NCBI RefSeq assembly: GCF_964656455.1
Contig: NC_135717.1
Span: 136,786,308-136,850,307 of the forward strand
Reading direction: 5' to 3'
Length of the DNA: 64,000 bases
Source: Halichoerus grypus
Taxonomy: Eukaryota; Chordata; Mammalia; Carnivora; Phocidae
Position 1 is the stretch's first letter. Each line of letters begins with the position of its first letter. The position numbers were made by a program, and so were the translations under genes. Positions 57,850 through 64,000 of this stretch are shown here, in pieces. The notes below the pieces were generated by a model. That model worked only from the letters and a program-made list of their open reading frames with translations. It ran no database searches and was not told the DNA's origin.

Positions 57850-58894
57850 TGGTCCATCACTTTGAATGACAGTATGATAATTAAAGAAAAAAATCAAGTA
57901 ATACTTACTCAATACAATTATTTAATTTTTAGACAATAATGAAAAATATATTTTTGAAACAGTTTAGGGGAAAACAGGAAATTATTAAATTTAGGATCAA
58001 TATTAATGATACTGAATCCATGTTAGAGAAAATTAATATATATCTATAGTTTAATAATGTTCAAGAATTTAAACAATTAATTGAATTTTGTCAGGGGAAA
58101 CTGGAAGGGAGACAATTTTTGTCAGTAAGGAAAAATTTTAAGCCGCATATTTTAATCATCATAAACTGCCAGGGATTTCAATATTTTAATAGATTCATTT
58201 AGCTCTAAATGTCTTCAAGCACGCTATAAATCCTCCAGAGGCCCTGCTTTGTAATATAGCCTTTTAACATATTCATTGTCTCTTTCCAAGATAAGTTCAC
58301 TATTGCTATTCCATTAGCCTGTTTTGTGATTTATTTCAAAGATGAAATGAGTATCTTCACTTTTAATTCATGACTATTTAATCTTGATTTTTTTAATCAA
58401 AATTTGATGGTAATTATCATCTATTAAAATGCATTCTTTCCCCCTTCTTGTACATTTTTCCTCTTTACAGTAAATCTTACATTCTGACACCATCGTTAAA
58501 AACATTTTATCAGTAATTATATCTAGACGTATTCCCTTTTATGAACTCAGTTTCTTAATAGACTCTTAATAATCAACACTGAGCATTTTTAGATGTAGGA
58601 AAGATTCTATTGGTGCATAATAAGAAAGTGTTGGATTTGCCAACCTGATTTCTCTTTTTCATTTTACCCTTCCCCTAATCCTGATAGTTTCATAGATTTT
58701 ACAGGGTGAATTTACACATAACCCCACAATATAATGGAATGTTAGCTAGGTGTGGTGTGCTGCCAAAACAGAGGTCCATTACCCAATATTGAGCCCGAAG
58801 CCATCTTTAGAAGATAAGGCATTTACAAGAGGCTCGGTAAATATTAAAACCATAAGAAATTATGCCAGAGAAGAATATCTGTGGCAAAAATATA
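57850..58894. other. unassigned sequence, possibly conserved in part
   Basis: No repeat recognised for 1 kb; 58140-58450 has several TAATCAT/TTTAAT cores and no signs of retroelements. Conservation is untested. Confidence 0.35.
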
Positions 58895-59045
58895 AGTAAA
58901 CAGTTCTGCTTCTCTGATCCTTAGCTTCACCATCAATAAAATGAAAATAAAGCACATTTACTTCCAGAACTGCTGTGATGATTAAGTTGGAAAGTATGAG
59001 TGAAAATTCAGTATCAGTCATAAAGTACCATATAAATATTGGAGA
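58895..59045 (-). repeat. MIR element
   Basis: CTTCTCTGATCCTTAGCTTCACCATCAATAAAATGAAAATAAAGC ... GCTGTGATGATTAAGTTGGAAAGTATGAGTGAAAATTCAGTATCAGTCATAAAGTACCATATAAATATTGG: reverse MIR blocks in order. Confidence 0.85.
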
Positions 59046-59929
59046 GCAACATAATTAATAATTTTCCATCTCAGAATTATAAGAGAAATTTAGGCAGGCA
59101 AAGCACTTAGAAGAGGAAAACACTGGCTACATGCCCAAGACTTGAATGAAAGTGAGACTTCTGTATGCGTATAAATCCTTTTATCCCAAATTCTTTGTAT
59201 TATGTGTGACTGGCTGGTTTGGTACCATGAAACATAAAAATAGTACAGCCTGTTGAAAATTCCAAAACAAAGAGAGGAGCCAAGAAAAGAATATGAATAA
59301 TTTAATCAGATAGGAGTCAAGGTTATCCCCAGCTTATTTGCCTTTTATTCTCTTCATTTCAGTTAGTTACATATCCATCTGTTATCGCCAAGGTTGTGCA
59401 TGCACCTTGAAATGTTCACAAAAGGTCCACGATACAGAGGTTCATAATTAGGTTATATGTTATATTCAGAATCCCAGGGGAACTAATCGATTCTGGAAAT
59501 ACTGATTAAGCAAGATGAAGAATTCTTACACAGTTTCGACTACAACAATTTTAAAGACAAGTACAAGTTTCGTTTGCCACAAAACTCACAAAAAAGTAAT
59601 TGATTGAAGAATATCTCTTTTATGCAAAATATACATTTTAGGATATAATTTGATTAATACTCTACTATATACTGACATTACTCCTTGATCATTTAATAAA
59701 AAAATACTCTCATCGCCAGAATTTTATTTTCTGTAATATTTATAATTGAGGTAACGATGACAAAGGATTTAAACCATGAATAATGTTGGTGAGTTTTTTC
59801 TTAAAGTCATAATGATTTTCCAGAACTAAACATACATGTGACAAAAAACAGGTTAGTTTTGATAAATAGGCACTGAAAATTTCACAACAAAGACAAGCTG
59901 ATAACATAAGTGGTCTACAAAAAAAAAAA
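59046..59929. other. unassigned sequence
   Basis: AT-rich, no element recognised; ends in an A11 run at about 59918-59929. Confidence 0.4.
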
Positions 59930-60681
59930 GATACAGTCAATATTCATGGATTCAAACAACAAAGGAGAAAGAAGGGAAATTAGGACACGTCTATACTACA
60001 CCAATATCACCGCCTTGTATGATTCACAGCACGATCTACTGCAGGCCCAAGAGGGGCAATTCACAGAGGTACAGGCCTTACTCGAAGCTTCAGAGATATT
60101 GGTTGTGGACTTGGCGTCCTTGGATGTGAGATGGCTGATGCTGTCGACCCATGCCCACATGTTGGTGTTTACAATTGTTTCACAGCTACTGGCCAGTCCA
60201 CAGCAGACCACTCATATGGGGAGCACCAAATGAGTTCCAGCCACAGTTCTTTTCTAGCTTTAAATGCCTCGCAAAAACGCAGGGACCTCTTCCAAGTGCT
60301 ACCTGGTCGCATCAGGGCACATTCAGCAGCAGAAGTCTGTTTCCGGTACAGTCCTTGGTGTGGCTAAATCCCATTGTCCCTTTTTCAGCAGTCAGAAATC
60401 CATGACAGATTCTGTACAACACTGTAGTCAATAACAGCAGCACCAGACAGTATATTAATTCCTTTACCACAACGCCATATGTCATTATAACTTCCTAAGT
60501 GTGGTCTTATTAAAAGGATCACTGAATCTCTAAATATCAGATGTGTACGTCTGGGTAAATCCGTTGCTGTACGAGATCTCTGACATGCAGTTCATGCTTT
60601 AGGACTTAGGGATAGAGAGTAATAGGTGTTATGTGGCCAATAATAAAAATGACATTTGTCTTCCTAACAAAAAAAAAAAAA
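59930..60681 (+). other. CpG-bearing segment ending in AATAAA plus A13, possible retrocopy or transcript 3' end
   Basis: Repeat-free, with many CpGs (GTCGACCC, CCGGTAC, GTACGTC). AATAAA at 60642-60647 is followed 21 bases later by an A13 run at 60669-60681, the geometry of a polyadenylated 3' end copied into DNA or of a genomic A-tract after a signal. Frames on both strands overlap (107 codons at 59910-60233, 71 at 59996-60211, 84 at 60151-60405) with no domain I recognise. No flanking duplication was found, so retroposition is not proven. Confidence 0.4.
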
Positions 60682-61366
60682 TAAACATGAGAATTAAGAA
60701 TTAATCAACAGTCTCAAGGATCCTGAATGCCTTAGAAATATTGTTTATCCCTCAATTTATATTATGGCATTTTTCTTCCCTCACGCGCCCAATACACCAG
60801 ACACACTATCACAAGTGCATTCACAGGGATGTTGTAAACAGAATTTCTTCCACTTGGACTGAACAAAACTCCCTCGCGGTTTTGCTGGAGTGTAGTGATG
60901 AATGCTGGTTGCTAGGTAGTAGAAACTGACAGTGCAGCAAGCAACCAATGTGATGGTGACACTGCTGCTTAAATCCTGCTTATCAAAAAAGGTTCACAGT
61001 ACCGATTAGCTTAGGTAGTCTACAGGGCGTCATTCATTTGTACACAAAGCAGAGAGGCTGTTCCAAAGAGCGGAGAAGGCCGGGGCAGGGGAGAGGACCC
61101 AGGACTAAAATCGTGAACATCTTATCAAGGCATTTCTGTGCTACATGAAGACAGATGGCATATACATTTAAGACAGGGAGCTGAGACAGACAGACAGAAC
61201 AACATACAGGACAAAGCACCTGGTTAAACACTGCCTGAAAATCTGATCAATCCTGTGAGTCAGAAATTTAAGGCTGGTCAAAAAAAGCCTCCTGTGAACC
61301 ATGATAATCTTTGATGTTTGCACAAAAATCAATAAATAAGAATAAAGGAAGGGGCTAAAAAAAAAA
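60682..61366 (+). other. second CpG-bearing segment ending in AATAAA plus A10
   Basis: Continues the CpG-bearing text (CACGCGCCC at about 60782-60790, CTCGCGG at about 60873-60879) and ends with AATAAA at 61331 and 61341, then an A10 run at 61357-61366. No protein signature and no duplication found. Confidence 0.35.
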
Positions 61367-62540
<1,174 letters not shown>

Positions 62541-64000
62541 ACAATACCATGCAGGATAATCAAAAGTGCTATTTTGAGTTCAAGGAAGAATCTTTTTTTT
62601 TTTACAAAGAATTCAATATTGAGACCATTTGTAACTTAAAAAAAATAATAAAGCTCACTAGCGCTGTCATTCCCAGAAGATTAAACCAGCTATCACAAAT
62701 TATAGTTGTACTATTTCAAAATTTATTCTTTCCCAAATTATATTTTGCATTGATGTCATTTTGGCATATAAAATACTAGAAATCTTTTAAGAATTAGGCA
62801 AAGCAACTTAAGTAAGATATGAACTTGGCTAATATTTTTACATTTCAGAACATGCTTCTGAAAAAAAAACAAGTGGATATTTTTTCTTTTCATTTTTTGT
62901 TATTTACTAAGCTAATAAGCAGGATTAACTTTAAGTGGATGGCTTTTTTTCTCAAGCATATTTAATCTGCCAGCTTTACAGTATTAAAAGGATGATTCTC
63001 AAATAATGGCATTGGATGCCATTATCTAGGCAATGTGGAATGAATGCCCATTTCTAGTTCCTTGGATTAAAAAAAAAGGAAAGAAAAAAAAAAGAAATGA
63101 AATGAAATATAAGTTGAGTCATAATTCAGTGAATTAGAGTCTGAACTTGGTTATCTGATGTTTTCAGTTGGCTCTCCACTGCCAGGAATTGAGAACTATT
63201 TGATCTTGATTCATTTTTTCTTTCTATCATCTCGCTTTCTAATCATTCGTGTGTGATAGTCATGGATTTACAGAATAAAAGATCCATCTCACAAGCTTTA
63301 ACCCAGTGGTTTTCCTTAGCCACTCAAGCAACATCCTCATCAAGGTCACCTTTGGAAGGACTCATATATTGTAGTACTATTTATTAGAAAAGATTAGAGG
63401 TGGTTAAGTGGGGTGGATGGCACACTGCAAAGTTAGAAGTGAACTGTCTTAAGAGCAGGACAACCATTGACTGAGAAAGTAGCCAGGAAATAAATGTTCT
63501 GACAGGCCCACTGAAAAAAAGTGTTGTAGAACCAGGAAATGAAATTCTCTGTTGGGCAGTTAAAGCTGAGCAAGGACATCCAATTTCAGTGAACTTTGTT
63601 ATCCCTTAGACTTAGGGCACATTCCTTGGGCTCCTAGCGGCCCTCAGTGTGCATGATGACTATCTGAGAAAGAAAATGGGCCTTTTGTGCTTCCCCATGT
63701 TCCTCTCAACGACTTCTTTTTCTAATTCTCTATTTTCATGGACTTCTGGGGAAGAAGCTAATACTCTCTCTCCTCCTTTCACTAGAAAAGGAGAAATTAA
63801 GCGAGTTAGTGACTATTTGATTTATCAGGGCCCAGAGACCAGGATGGACATGGGTTGCAGTAACTGGTCTACTGTGGGGTGAAGCTGCACTGAATAGGAA
63901 CATCCTTCCCCACACACACATAAACTTTCAGCATGCTTGATGTCCTCTCTGAGATTTTTGTAGATGGAAATTTATGCCATCCATTAACCATGGTAAGGTT
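62541..64000. other. unassigned AT-rich sequence
   Basis: No repeat family recognised. It contains several homopurine runs (63068-63110) and the palindrome at 63003-63025. A possible eroded MER5-like start (CAGTGGTTTTCCTTAGCC) at about 63304 is too short to call. Confidence 0.4.
63003..63025. repeat. perfect 10-bp inverted repeat
   Basis: ATAATGGCAT, spacer TGG, ATGCCATTAT. Each arm contains an AATGGC core resembling a YY1-type site; binding is inference. Confidence 0.9.

Noticed and set aside
63304..63360. possible MER5-type DNA transposon start
   Set aside because: Only about 20 bases resemble the family start, and no second terminus or duplication was found.

Overview
This is nuclear DNA from a carnivoran mammal, most likely a caniform. 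The evidence is fourteen copies of the tRNA-Lys-type CAN-SINE (heads reading like GCGCCTGGGTGGCTCAG, CT-rich middles, AAATAAATAAATAAAATCTT tails), most with clear target-site duplications, plus carnivore-type LINE-1 3' ends. The long L1 3' UTR at 32997-33433 looks to me like the arctoid (bear, seal, mustelid) type, but that is recollection and not a measured match.

I found no protein-coding gene, no exon I can defend, no tRNA, rRNA or small RNA gene, no CRISPR array and nothing prokaryotic. All open frames are short (the longest is 148 codons) and most lie inside or antisense to decayed repeats. The window is AT-rich and reads as an intergenic region or the inside of a long intron.

Layout: 0-9 kb holds old MIR and L2 pieces, two CAN-SINEs and a cluster of L1 3' ends in opposite orientations. 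9-16 kb has two CAN-SINEs, an antisense L1 ORF2 end (10.4-11.3 kb), a hAT-type DNA transposon (13.45-13.67 kb) and a long antisense L2. 16-32 kb is mostly unassigned sequence with MIR, L2 and L1 ends, a solo-type ERV1 LTR (28.9-29.2 kb) and a second antisense L2. 32-39 kb has four CAN-SINEs, a young L1 3' end with perfect target-site duplications, an MLT1-type LTR and an L1 end split by a SINE. 40.0-44.2 kb is one long, ancient antisense L1, followed by a more GC-rich unassigned block. 46-48 kb has an L2, an L1 with a probable 3' transduction, and two CAN-SINEs. 49.8-50.4 kb is a fossil L2 reverse transcriptase. 52-58 kb has four CAN-SINEs and L1 ends. 59.9-62.5 kb is free of recognised repeats, carries more than 30 CpGs, and contains two AATAAA-plus-A-tract structures.

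There is no multigene system here. The observations most worth a check are a 53-bp inverted pair with one mismatch (18281-18333 and 20977-21029), the L1 with two poly(A) tracts inside one pair of duplications (46683-47360), and the CpG-bearing block at 59.9-62.5 kb.
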